Shown here: piece after piece, positions 35,648 through 47,800 of the stretch | Layout of the letters: each line of letters starts with the position of its first letter | Position numbering within the stretch: the first letter of the stretch is position 1 | Assembly: GCA_020002185.1 (NCBI GenBank) | Contig: CM034542.1 | Span: 55,991,280-56,055,279 of the forward strand | Direction: 5' to 3' | Length of the DNA stretch: 64,000 nucleotides | From: Paraescarpia echinospica | Taxonomy: Eukaryota > Annelida > Polychaeta > Sabellida > Siboglinidae | Position numbers and translations under genes: made by a program | The notes under the pieces: generated by a model | The model's database searches: none | The model's input: the letters and a program-made list of their open reading frames with translations, nothing else | Told to the model about the DNA's origin: nothing

Positions 35648-38380
35648 TTTGGCAACAACAGTGCAAGATATGTATAGAAGATTCCGAAGAGTAACTATCA
35701 ATCCAGTTATTTTAGATGTTCAGATTTATTGGTCAGTTTTGCGGTCATTGCAACCGTAAGTTGTTTCAAATTAGACGCGACTGGCATCTGCTGTCAGTGC
35801 ATATGGTTGCACACAGTGCTAATGGTATATGAAACATCGTCTGTGGCAGTTACCATATCACATGGCTTGGATTATTTTTATACTTCCGTCGTTCAGGAAA
35901 AGCTCGCACCGTAGATAAAATCTAAATACTTTGGTACTTGTTAATCATTGAGTTCCATGTAGTTGGCAGGTACTGCAGGATATGTACATGCATGTCACGT
36001 CTGCTCGTAGAAAGATAGGAGCCGCTATCCGCTCATACTTTATGGGTCACCAAAGAAAATGTGAAATTACACTAATCCAGAGATATAACATGCTTAGAAA
36101 CAATATCACAAGACCAGTGTAATAAATAAAAAAAATTAATAAGAAATTCTGAAAAGCTATAACTAGTAAAAAAAAGGTGGTATATCTTGTCCTAAATGGG
36201 AAAATACAAACAATTTGGCTGGTCACGCGACTGGTACTAAGATATAGAACAAACCATTTGTTCAGCCAGCGAGTGATGCAGGTGTAGCAGGTTGTTATTG
36301 GACTAGTGAAGCCTTCAAGTAAAGGTAAATTTTATACGTGCGACGGCATTGCAGTTTTGTACAGATTAGTTTTAACAAATTGGGCTGAAATTGCCATCCA
36401 CTCTGCCAGTTGGTGGCTCAGTCGCATGCCGAGTGGTACCAACACATGCCAGGCGGTGCCAGCTGGAGGTGCCAGCAGACATCAGATAGGTATTTAGGGT
36501 CTGCCATATATCTTTCTTGTAAATTTATGATTTGAAATGATGCTCCACAATCATTTCGATAAATTAAGCATTTAATTGTTAAAGTTGTTTCGATGTTAAA
36601 TATTTTTCTTTTGGGGTTTAGAATTTTATCGTGGTTCGGTAGAGAGTAGACCAAATGTGTGAATTGCTTAGGGGGTCCACCCAAGATTCCGTAGTTGCAG
36701 TGACAGCATGAATTCTATTTATTTAAATTAAATGAAAAACTGTTATCTGTTTACATTGTCATGTTTCCTTAATATTCCAACCGATTATTTATTCTTCGAG
36801 ATGATGTTGACTGCATTGGCAGTCACACCTCAAAACAAGTCCTAAATAACTTAGGAGAATAACTTCTGTAGTGTTACAACCAAAGTATAATCGATTATGT
36901 AATATTCAAGAATGAGTGTTTTTGAAAGATGCTGTGTGGGAAAACATATTCAGTGGCGATTTATGTATCAGTTGGACACAGCGATGAACTAGTCTAGGTA
37001 ACACAACATATTCAAGGTGATGCAGCTGCTGCCATCTTGTGTTCAGTTCATAAACTACCTGGGTTCACTCCAACCTGTCATCTCATCGTCATGGTTTGAG
37101 TTGTCAGTCGTAAATGACTAGTTATGAGGAACTTCTATTGTAGGATAAAGTTACCGTGTCTGTGACTCTGTGTATGTCTGATGTGTAACTGTCGTCATTA
37201 TGTTGAGAAATGTTATTTTTAATTAAGCTTTTTCCAGTTAAGACTGAGCGTTATTGCTTTGCCGACTGATTGATGGCGCCACCTCTGACAGTGACACTAA
37301 GCATTGTTACAGTAGTATTAACTGCATAAGAATGTGTGTTCCGACCAGTCTGCTGTGACAGTCAAAATAAGACGTCAGCACGCTCTTGTACATATGTATG
37401 ACAATTACACATAAGCAAGACAACTTGGGTTGTTTTGGGGCCTAACTTTGAATATGTTGTAGCAGAATAAAAACGTGAGCCACTCGAGCCGTTCCGCCCA
37501 CGTTTAATGTTAATTAAAGACGAAATAAACTGTTTATCTGATTGATGTATGTTGTTCAGTGTTCATATTGTTTATGTATCAATTGTTGTCGTAGTCAAAT
37601 GTACAGTTAAAACAAAGCAAGGGCATAAAATAATTTATTACGTCGGAACGATTACATCAGATTATTACATACAGAATCAGTCGAGAGACCTTTTGTACAA
37701 ATAATTCAATGTTGATATTTCCTAACTCATCACAAATCCAACTGTTCATAAAAGTTCAAATAAAATATGACAATTTACTGACATGTATGCATATATAATG
37801 TATATATATACATACATACAGCAAAACGCACTGCATATGGATCATGTGGAACAGGACCAAGTTTTATGATATTGTTAATTTATGATTTGACATTTGTGAT
37901 CTATAATGAGAAGATATAATGTACAACTTAAAAGATTGTACAAACATAATTGCTCTGAATACATGACACTTCTTTAAAATTCTAAGATGACTGCCACAGA
38001 CATGAACTTGCTATAGCTGCAGTGCATTTTTACAATAAATACTGTTGTACAGTCTGTCTACCAAGTGAAGTAGAATTGTAGAAAGGAACCAAAGGACTGT
38101 TTTCACACATGGGTTTTGCCGTCATATATACAGGGCAGCATTATAACTCTGGTTATATCTTTATACATCTTAACAAAAACTATAATGCATCTGTGGGTTC
38201 CGCAGCAGATGTGATCAATAAAGGTAGTGATAATGTGTCATCGACAAGGGATAGTCTCGTAAGATGTCCTACTAGTACAAACCCCCCAATGCTTGGTGCA
38301 ATACGTGTAATTGGTCACGTTATCATTTTTCACTTGCTAGGTAACGGAACTGTAGCTATTTATTTTCCCTGCTATACATG

Positions 38381-38635
38381 GTGACAACCAACCCTTCCCA
38401 TGTATTATTTCATGTATTGACAACCAACCCTTCCCATGTATTATTTCATGTATTGACAACCAACCCTTCCCATGTATTATTTCATGTATTGACAACCAAC
38501 CCTTCCCATGTATTATTTCATGTATTGACAACCAACCCTTCCCATGTATTATTTCATTTATTGACAACCAACCCTTCCCATGTATTATTTCATGTATTGA
38601 CAACCAACCCTTCCCATGTATTATTTCATGTATTC
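38381..38635. repeat. 36-bp tandem repeat, 7 near-identical copies
   Basis: Seven copies of a 36-bp unit (caacccttcccatgtatt plus atttcatgtattgacaac); one has ttt for tgt. The 12-codon period keeps frames open on both strands but there is no gene. Low divergence implies recent expansion. Confidence 0.95.
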
Positions 38636-38845
38636 TGGGATGTAGCAAAATTATGGTACCCCCCTAAATTTACCAATCAAATGAATAGATCTTGCCTTAA
38701 GGTTTCCTGATGTAGGGACATCTTTGAAATCCCCATTTAACCTGCACTGTGTTACATGCTTATGGATGGATATAAGAGTAACCAAGTGCCAATATGATCC
38801 TTATAGCGAGCATCCATTGTGTAGCTGAATATCTGCACCAATATA

Positions 38846-38992
38846 CAGTAAACCTCGGATGTAACAAACTGCTTGGGAGCGGCCAATTTATATATCTAAA
38901 ACTTACTGTGTAATAAAAAATTGGGATCAGTTCATTTATTCGGTATAAGCAAAATTGGTTATAAGCGAATTCATTATTTCTAAGGTTTACTG
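38846..38992. mobile_element. pogo-like MITE, 147 bp, downstream of IST1
   Basis: TA-flanked, inverted ends CAGTAAACCTCGGATG and (minus strand) CAGTAAACCTTAGAAAT. It contains an AATAAA on the minus strand (38935-38940), about 165 nt past the IST1 stop, which could act as a poly(A) signal. Confidence 0.82.
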
Positions 38993-39103
38993 TAATTATT
39001 CATGCTTCAGTATCTTTCATTGGCCTACCTTACAATTATAACGCAGCTTTAAGCACAGATACATTCAATAGTTTGTCCACAGAGCAGCCGATTCCACAAT
39101 GAA

Positions 39104-39397
39104 TCATTTTCTTTTCTTGAGTTCTTCAAATCGCTTCGTCAGATCGTCGAAGTCGGAGTCAGAACCAACCGACGTGTTACCGGGCGCAATACTGTTTGAC
39201 GGTACGTTTGGAAGTTCGGGAAGGTCCATGTGGGAGTTGTTTGTATTTCCCGGGGCGGTGGGGCCTGATGGTGGTGGTGGGGGGTTGAACCCCACTGGAG
39301 GGGGCAGGGGGTTGAAGCCGATGTTTGGGGGTTGCGTCATTCCAGGCATGGCTACGCCTCCAAGCGGGGGTATGTACGAGGCTGGAGCGGGGGGCTG
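39104..39397 (-). CDS. IST1: IST1 exon 4 (Pro-rich linker, MIM, stop)
   Basis: Starts after tttttcag with QPPAPASYIPPLGGVAMPG, runs through Pro-rich repeats (FNPLPPPVGFNPPPPPSG) and ends with the MIT-interacting helix DFDDLTKRFEELKKRK and TGA. A cag|CAG choice at the acceptor leaves one Gln optional. Confidence 0.94.
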   Translation of the reverse strand, partial: QPPAPASYIPPLGGVAMPGMTQPPNIGFNPLPPPVGFNPPPPPSGPTAPGNTNNSHMDLPELPNVPSNSIAPGNTSVGSDSDFDDLTKRFEELKKRK

Positions 39398-42300
39398 CTG
39401 AAAAATGAAGGTGTCCATTATGAGATATAGTAGTACAGTTGTAATAAAAAACATTGTTTATTCACAATAAACCTTATAAAATAAACGTTTGGTTTTCCTA
39501 AAGTCCACAAGTTTAAAACAGAAATATATATAGTTTGCATGTCTGCATCCAGGAATGCATGGATGTATGTGCATTACAGCCATTATGTGAAAATGAAAAA
39601 TGCAACAGGCCAGTTACCCTTTCAAAACATGTAATACGTATAGTTTTATCAGCTGTCATAATAAAAACATTGTGGACAGTGACAAAAACAGTCAGTTATA
39701 TTGGTGTTATGCAATGATGTAAGAAAGCTGTGAACAGCTTTAAATATTCATAGAAAACTATATTTCATTTGCGTGGAGATCTGTGGAACATTGGCCCCAG
39801 TACAGGTACAGGGACGAAATGTCATCAAAGACCACCATAAGGCTACCAAACATCACATTGAACAGCAGACAAACTCTTAACTTCATTGACTGCTTGCGGG
39901 AAGATGTGGGACAGGACATACAAACAGCATTGACAGAAAGTAGCTTATAGAAAGAGCAGAATCCAACACCACTGGCCGACATGGTAGATGGAATAAATAA
40001 AAAAATATATAATACAGTCTGTCCATATAGATATATGTAATTTCCACGTACATTGACGGCGGGCGGGGGGTACATGAACGTCTCTTTCTTCTCATCTGTT
40101 GGCTGTATGGGGGGAGCGAGATCAGATAAGTCAATGAGTCCACCTCCTCCACTGAAATCTTCCCCTGCTTCCACTGCATCCGGTTCTGCGTCAAACGGAA
40201 CGTCGTAAGTCTTGGCGATCGCATCCAGGTATTTGTCAACCAGAGTTTTTGGAGGTGCCTGAAACAAAATAAAGTGTAAATAAAATATGTAGGAATTCAT
40301 GGAAATGATTTCCATGAGCAATGCCTTTAGAAAAAGGCAAACCAAATATCAGCATCAGATATGAAATATCTAACAGCAATCATCAGTTCACATCTTTCTG
40401 CAAAATAACATCTTATAGCCAAAATAAATGCATAATATTATGGACAATCTGAGTGTACACAATTCTGCACAATCAACTTATTGGTTGTACTCTTGCTACT
40501 ATGGTTGTTAATCACCCGATATACTCTATTACCCTGAAGAGCTACTTCTGTTTGCTTCTTCCACCAAGGAACTACAAGCTTTACTCAACATGTTACTACC
40601 ATGGGTGTGAGCACGATGTTCAATATAATGCTGGTAAATTCCTGATCATGTACTCTGATTCTAGAAACTCAAATCTTGCCAGGGAAATGACATTAGGAGG
40701 AAAGTAGTTAAACTTTGCCATGTGTTGTAAATACCTTGGACGTATCATTTGTAATTTAATGACTTATCGGATGAGGCTAACACTGAAGCCAAAGTGACAC
40801 TTCTGTATGACAAGAGTAACATGTTACATCAAAAATTTCCCCTTTGCTCTAAGCTAGTAATGCATCAGACCTGAGGCCGAGTACATTTTTATGAGTACGA
40901 GTACTTTGACGATGGACGAGTACATTGCTAAAAGCTGAGTACGAGTACATTATCACGAGTACGAGTACAAGTACATTTTTGTAAATATAAATATTAAATA
41001 ATAACGTATCGTAAAATCGACAATTTAGTGGATCTCTCTGCAATGTAGGCATGTGGTATCACTGTGATGATATATCTAGGGGCAATATTTCATCACCGAC
41101 CAACTAGGCACACGTAAACCAATCATAAAGTACGATTGACATTTGAGAAAAAAACTTAGCCAATCAAGTTGATATCTGTCTTTAATGATCACAAATGAGT
41201 GGGTAAAAGAGACTGACCAGTGGATACCCCCAGCCAATCATTTGAACTTTGCTGGTTGTCTCCAGGTTAAGCATGTAAAACAAAGCAACCAACAGGATGA
41301 TTTGTTACCTGGCATCCCACTGGCTACATGTCTTTGTTTAGCATTTCTCTTATCTCTGCTCTGTCAGTGTGTGTTCTCTCTGACCTAGACTATCATGCCA
41401 CATGGCTTCACTGGTGTCACACTAAGTTGGCACTGGATTATATTAGTGTAGGGTGACTTCTGACTTGAGCCACCTTACTTCTACAGAGGAAGACTGGCAG
41501 TTCTTGTTCTTAGCAGTTAGCACTGTCGGCCAGTGCCAAGTGGCATGGTCTCCAGACTACATTAAATGCATTCCCTGTCTAACAGGTGGGTTAACTGCTA
41601 CTAGTAGTTGGCTCTTTATGGACATCCTGGTGGCTTGATTAAACTGTTTTATGGCCTGAACTGATAGCCTACAATTATTGTTTGCTTAACAGGGTGTTTC
41701 TGACTGGGGAAAGATGCTGCCTGTTGCCATGTTAGGGTATCATAGTCATGGACTCATGGCTATCAGAGAATGAGGATGTACTATGTGTAGGGATGGCAAG
41801 GTGGCATTCTATGTGAAATAACAAAGTATTAAAAAAAATAGTTGAGCATTTCAATATTTCAGGAAAGTTTGATTTTATAACTGCAAATAAATTAATTGTT
41901 CCCAGTATATATTGAGAAAGTACTCAGATGTACTCGTAAAATCTGAGTACAATGAGTATGAGTACCAGTACGAGTACATGACCCATAAGTTTTATGAGTA
42001 CGAGTACTTCAAAAATGTACTCGAGTACTTCCGCCCCAGGTCTGTAATGCATATTTCAGTAATATTTATGTGTGCTCTACAATATGTTTACTAAGTATTG
42101 CTAATATGAACACATGTAAAATGTGTCATCATAAAGGCTATTTTTAGGATAATGATTAAAATTGGCATCTCTCAACCCCATTATTCATCTGGAACAATGT
42201 AACTAGCAACATGTATTGTACAACAAAACTGCGGCATCAGTTGGTCCTGGCTTTGTATCAGTTTTAAATGTACTGTTTTTATTGATGTATTTATTTTTAT

Positions 42301-44052
42301 ATGGACATACTGTTTGTCTGAAGAAAAAAAAATTTCTTATTATTAATACGCTGATGCATGTCTACACAACAATCATGTTTTAATTGTATCTTATTTGAAT
42401 ACACCTCATGTTGGTGTTTGCTTATTGTCAAAGAATTGTAAACAGTGTCTAAGATGTCACTCAAGCAGTATTCATGGTCAGACCAGTAATACCCAGTGCA
42501 GTTTTTTTGTAATTACATCTGGTCTTGAAATTGTTCTTCTTCAAAACAATTTGCTATAATTCAGTAAAGATTGAATCAAACAATGCCTGGACCCTGCATG
42601 TGCATATTGTGCTGCCTTGATACTTGTATTTCAGTTGATGATGCATTTTCATACTAGTCCTAGGAAAATTGTATTTAGTTTTTGCATTTCCTTTGCAACA
42701 TTTTCATGTTACCTGCACGCCAAGTTTGTGCATGACTTTCTCGTTGACATTATCGAGTGTGTTTGTACGGCAACACTGAGCAAACTCCTTGCTGTATTTC
42801 AGTGTCAGTTGATCAGCTACGATTTTCAGTTCAGGTACTTCGGCCTGGAGTCTTGGTGCTGCCCACAACAGCGTGGCGATTGGTTCCTCGAGGCCTTCAT
42901 CCAGCTCTCTGTAAATGAAATAGTTTCCCAGGTAAAGGTCAGCATTCATGATGTACACACTGGTTTTTAAGTTATTTTCATTAAATTAAAAATCTGAGTT
43001 GCTGGCGATTTCTGGCTTGATGATGTCGTCCCACGTTTTTTTAATGATTTGATTTTTACCAAAGGTTACGTCAATTGGATATCGTTAAATGTTGCATAAG
43101 AATTCCACATTTTATTGGTTAATTGTGTTATAATTGTAAACAAGGTTAAACTTACTGTTCTAAAAAGTTAGTCTAACTGGCTATAATGTCTGAATCTGAT
43201 GCAAGCGTGTGAAATCTCTCGATCTGTTACTATTTAAAGTCTCCTGCTCATTTTTAAACCCATTTTGGAATGTTATTACTAAGATCCCGAGTCATCAAAG
43301 ATTGCAGGTTGAAATCATGGTGGGTCAAAATCGTCTTCTTTCCGTAGCTGTCTACAAAAATGTGGTTGATTATTCTGGCATTAACACTGGGAGTTTAGAC
43401 AATGAGATCCCAGCTCAGTGAGTCTACTACAAGTTTTTTTCCATGTGGGATCATTTACTTCCCCTGTCACATTCACCAGATAGAAGGGATGAACAGCTTA
43501 TAATGTTTCTTCTGAAAGACATATAGGCAACATAGGGTGAACGAAATTGCCCAAGTTTCAACACGGCGGTGGATAACGGTAGGTGGTAATGAACTACCAA
43601 TCGGTTGGCACTGCCACTAGACTGGTTCCTCTAATCGACAGCCTGGCACTCTGACTATTCGACCACATCGCCCCACAAATCACATACATACATGTATGTA
43701 TCCAACTGAGGAAGTAAACATATTTTTTTTTTATTTAATAAGTTAATATTCAGTAAATAATTTAGTTACGAATTAACACTAACTTCGTTGACTGGATCAG
43801 TCCCATCCTGGCTAGAAGCAGATCACAGTACATCTCAACGAGTTCCATCGCCTCGACAACATAATCCTCCCTGATGATGTGTTCGACTCGTATCCTCGCG
43901 CGGTCCTCCTTGCCTGCTGCCAAGTACTCCGAGATTTCTCGGCGGGCTTTCACCGTCAACTCCGTTTTCTTTTTTTCCAGTAACTTTAGTCGGTTTATTG
44001 CCAATCGCAGATTTGTCGTCAGCTTCTGGTATTTTGGACCCGCGCTAAACAT
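39104..44052 (-). CDS. IST1: IST1 homologue, ESCRT-III-like protein, complete, 4 exons
   Basis: IST1 is an ESCRT-III-like protein that binds CHMP1 and recruits VPS4/MIT-domain proteins in cytokinesis and endosomal tubule scission. Exons in transcript order: 44052-43784, 42908-42713, 40258-40052, 39397-39104. They join in frame to 321 residues plus TGA; human IST1 is about 365, the difference lying in the Pro-rich linker. Residues 1-155 are the Ist1 helical domain: NLRLAINRLKLLEKKKTE, RIRVEHIIREDYVVEAME, CDLLLARMGLIQ, ATLLWAAPRLQAEVPELK and NEKVMHKLGVQ are near-invariant in the family. A Pro/Gly-rich linker follows, then the C-terminal MIT-interacting motif DFDDLTKRFEELKKRK. The ATG is chosen because it opens directly on the conserved domain. 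The gene is divergent from MDN1 and convergent with SEC63. Confidence 0.96.
40052..40258 (-). CDS. IST1: IST1 exon 3
   Basis: Encodes APPKTLVDKYLDAIAKTY, the last helix of the Ist1 domain, then an acidic Gly-rich linker with GGGLIDLSDLAPPIQP. Acceptor tttgtttcag, donor AAT|gtacgt. Confidence 0.95.
40866..42044. mobile_element. Nonautonomous hAT element with perfect 8-bp target duplication
   Basis: Inverted ends CAGACCTGAGGCCGAGTA (left) and CAGACCTGGGGCGGAAGT (right, minus strand). Direct duplications TAATGCAT lie at 40858-40865 and 42045-42052; an 8-bp duplication is the hAT hallmark. Subterminal regions are dense in gagtacgagtac repeats on both sides. 1179 bp, no transposase; it sits in IST1 intron 2. 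Confidence 0.93.
42053..42712. other. IST1 intron, no feature seen
   Basis: AT-rich unique sequence between the hAT element and IST1 exon 2. Confidence 0.5.
42713..42908 (-). CDS. IST1: IST1 exon 2
   Basis: Encodes KELDEGLEEPIATLLWAA and the LKIVADQL-LKYSKEF helices. Acceptor atttacag, donor CAG|gtaaca. Confidence 0.96.
43262..43676 (-). mobile_element. Second SINE family, minus-strand copy
   Basis: Read on the minus strand: a tRNA-like head ggggcgatgtggtcgaat, agtcagagtgccaggctg, then gtagactcactgagctgg and a conserved tail with atttcaacctgcaatctt. The same order occurs in the copy at 45184-46480. It shares the cttgggcaa block with the first SINE family. Confidence 0.85.
43784..44052 (-). 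CDS. IST1: IST1 exon 1 (start codon)
   Basis: ATG at 44052-44050, MFSAGPKYQKLTTNLRL and on to ARMGLIQST: the N-terminal helices that form the hairpin core of ESCRT-III-like folds. Donor AA|gttagt. Confidence 0.96.
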
Positions 44053-44783
44053 GTTTCTAGGCTATCGTACGATAATTCTGGCGCAAACGTGCTGCTGTGT
44101 GGTTTTCAAAAAGTCATATGATGGTGACCAAATGACTCAACAACGACAAAAATGTTTTGATTGTGACCGGAAGTTGTAGTCCCGCAACATATACCGTAAA
44201 TTCAGAATTTAGGTATTAGCGTTAGTTAAGTCGGTTTTTGGTTTGGTTTGACCAGAACATATATTTTCCATAAACCTAAATTGGATTCTTTCCATGCATT
44301 ACGAATATATGTGTTTTAGTTATCTAAAGAAAACATAGTTATTCGTTAGAATGATATGGTATTTTGATCGGCATAAAAATAAACCAAATATGCGTTTACA
44401 CATCAAATGACTTATACACCCAGGTAACAAATCCAAAATCAATTACATATCTAAGTTTACGGTGGATACCTATGTGTCGGTTGCTAGCACGAGTGCCATG
44501 TAACATTGTATTATTCATTGACGAGCCCATCTTGATTGCTTTAATGACTGTGGACATGTACATGGCTGTACGCATTGCCGTAAAATATGAGGAGATAGAT
44601 GGTGGCGCCACCTAGTGAAGTCTCTATAATCAAAGCTAATGTTTCGACACGTGATTTTCTCGCGAAGACGCACGTGGTGAGATAGAAGCGATGGCAGGTT
44701 CATGATCCTGACACACTATTCCGTAATCTGTGCTGACGCCGTTCGGTTAACCATTTAGCTGTATTTAACCTAAAGGCACCGAG
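44053..44783. promoter_or_regulatory. Shared 5' region of divergent IST1 and MDN1
   Basis: 731 bp between the two start codons, containing both 5' UTRs. No TATA box at a convincing place. Free of the satellites and transposons seen in most other non-coding DNA here. The bidirectional promoter role is inferred from gene arrangement only. Confidence 0.6.
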
Positions 44784-44891
44784 ATGACAGAGCAAACTCA
44801 ACAGGTTTTGGACGTATCAAAGTCTCTGGAAACGTTGTGCAAGAAAAACGAAAAATGCTCTTCCGAACTGCAAGGATTTTTAGCCAAGCAG
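44784..44891 (+). CDS. MDN1: MDN1 exon 1 (start codon)
   Basis: MTEQTQQVLDVSKSLETL followed by KNEKCSSELQGFLAKQ; the K-NEK-SELxxFLAKQ pattern is conserved in animal midasins. Donor CAG|gtttgt. Confidence 0.92.
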
Positions 44892-47800
44892 GTTTGTGAT
44901 GATGTGGAGTAAGTAATCTGTCATAAATGCGCGTGGATCGTTCAAGTTGTCGGTTGACATGATCGTGCGACAACTGTCGTCTCATCAGATTCGAGAAAAC
45001 TGTGTTGGTGGTGATGAACATTTGAGCGATAATACAGTATATTTGATGGTTTCACCCTTTTCTAAATCGAAATTTCTAAATTGACAATTGAGTGATCAAA
45101 TTGATCAGCTGGGGTGTCAATGGTTTCGGTCCATCACGGTTTCGGCACAAGAGACATTGTAGGAATGGTCAAGTGAACCCGTGAGGCATGGTCATGGTGG
45201 TCGAGCAGTCAGAGTGCTGGACTGTCGATCGGGAGTCGGATGTTTCGGCCCCTGACGGGTTCGGCCCATGGGGCCGAACAATCCGTTCGCGCAGCCGGTT
45301 AACTATGACCTGCTTGCGTTCGCGTGGGCCGAATCAACCGTTTCTGTAAGCGTTGTCGGCGGTGAAGTAGGCCGAACCATCCGTCCTCCTTCTGTTTAGA
45401 AATATGACTTTTGCGACCTTAGTTACTGCGGAAATCGAAGTATTTGATTTGATAAATGTTTAAATAATTCATATATTGCATGCTACTATTTTGACTTGCG
45501 TATTTTTGGTAAATATTATATATTTACGCGTAATGTGTCAATGTATAGCTTGCAATAATAATTATATTTATTCTGGAAAGGAGACACATTCGTCATCATC
45601 ATACAACCCTTGAAAAATCGTTACAATAGAGCTGTGAAATTTAGAATAACACCTCCATCAATGCGTCTTTGAAAAGTGTAGTCACGCATTTTATCTGTTC
45701 AATCGACATCAACTACATAAAGGGAGTGAGGACATTGCATGTGCTCACATCGTGTGCTCTGTTACCGTGTTTGTTTAGCTTACTGCTAGGATACTTTGCA
45801 ACAAACAAACAAATATCACACATACAAGCAATCCAGGTAAGAGTGCGAGTTCAAACAAACCAACAAACAATAAAGCGGTGGTAGGTAATTTATTGTGAAA
45901 CATCAAAAACAATCTTCAAAAGCAACGTGCCGAATCAAACGCAGTGGGCTGAGGCAGGACTGACGTGACCGCTGCTTTGATAATTATCAATGGGCACGTC
46001 AAATTTTCGGTGAAGTGGGCCGAAACATCCGTCGGCGCTGGATCAGCATGGGCCGAAACATCCGACCTTGCATAGCGGATTTTTGTTACGTGGGCCGAAC
46101 CATCCGTCGGCGTGGGCCGAAACATCCGGGCCGAACCATCCGTCTGCGTGGGCCGAACACGTCGGGGGCCGAACCATCCGGGACCCTGTCGATCAGAGGA
46201 AACGGGGTTCGAATCCTGGTGACGGTGTTGGCTGATCAGTGGTTCGGCACTAGTACTGGCTGCCTTATCGAAACTTGGGCAATTTTGTTCACCCTATGTT
46301 GCTTGTTGTCTTTCGGAAGAGACACTGTAAAACTCGTAGACTCACTGAGCTGGGATTTCATTCTCTAAACTCCCATGGCATAGCTTTAATGCCACAATTA
46401 TCAACCATGTTATTGTGGGCAGCTACGAAATGAAGAAGATTTCAGCCCACCGTGATTTCAGCTTGCAGTCTTTGGTGAAAAACTCCCATTGACGTTAATG
46501 TCCAAAAATGGACACTGCCAATTATTAGTAGAAAAAGAACCCACTTTTTTGTTAATTGTGATTGGCAAAAAAATGTGCCCGCATGCAAAACCCACTGTTT
46601 TATATGTTTTTATGCATAATGCTCAACTTTCTAATTAACCTGGTGTCGCCCTGTGAATTACTAAATACTAGATAGCATGATTAGATACTAGACAATATAC
46701 TTGAGGTTTCACAACTGTTATGCTGCACAGATCTTTGGTGGTGATTTTATAATGTTTTTCCTAATGACATAGAGTAGTGTATGTTTTCCTCAGATATGGA
46801 CCCCAAATGACCGACAGGCCTTGCTTGACCAGTTATGTAACCTGCTGGTTCGACCGGACTGCACCTTGGATGTCTCTCACGCATTCTGCGGGCTGCAACT
46901 GGACTTGCTCCGCAGAGCCGAGGCCCAGGTTTACCAGAATGGACACTTGAACTTCCTGCGACATCAGAAGTTTTGCATCACTCTCAGTAAAACACTGGCT
47001 CTGTCGGCTGAAAACAAAAGGTAGCTTCTCCGTTCAGTTATTCAGTGTGTTGTCAAGTCGTGATTGTTGTAAAATGGATATTTGCTTATAACTCTAAAAT
47101 GCACTGTGCACACCAGTTCGAGCTGTTTGTTGTGGTAATTTTTGTTTGTTAATGTCACAAAGTCTGATAGTTTTTAGAGTAAATCATTTTATAATATATA
47201 TCAATAAATCGTGTATTTCCAACACCAAACATTATGAATTTTAATTATAATAAAATACAATTTATAACGTGCAAAACGAAAGAATAATATATCGACAATA
47301 GTGTGTTGGAAAGAGGGTGATTGAAGTATAATACGTTTATAGGATTCACTACTAATACACTATTATTCTAACACAATGACTCACAATCAACATTGGTTTC
47401 TTTCATTAACCCGACTGGAAATCTATGAAGAAGGAGCATTAAAACTTGAGGTTTTAAAACCGTCTGTTCGATCTATTTTGCAACGAGTGTAGGTTTGGTT
47501 TCAATGCCTGAAATTGTTTTGCCCTTGCAGATTTTCTGTGAAATATTTACACAATACACCAGCTTTCTACAAAGAACAGGATACTGACCAGCCCATTACA
47601 AAGAAGGCCAAGAAAGTAAGTTTTTTCTGCTGCTATAAATACAAAATGTGTCTTGATATCTGAAGTGTGCACTGGATGATCAGCCTTAACAACTGGTTAT
47701 ATTTTGTAGTGTTGCAATTTATATGTAATCATACATACCATAAAATTCTAATTAGCGTACTTGCCCTAATTAGCGTACACCCCCATTTTTTGTGATGTCG

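Larger units (their letters stand above)
35372..38845. other. SEC63 3' UTR and convergent intergenic region
   Basis: Mostly unique AT-rich sequence between the SEC63 stop and IST1. A candidate poly(A) signal, AATAAA, is at 35642-35647, others near 36121, 37462 and 37525; which is used cannot be told from sequence. It also contains the 36-bp array. No further gene is recognised; the short open frames show no family. Confidence 0.5.

Noticed and set aside
39099..39401. Plus-strand Gly-rich frame of 100 codons
   Set aside because: It is the shadow of IST1 exon 4, whose minus-strand Pro-rich sequence reads as Gly-rich on the other strand.
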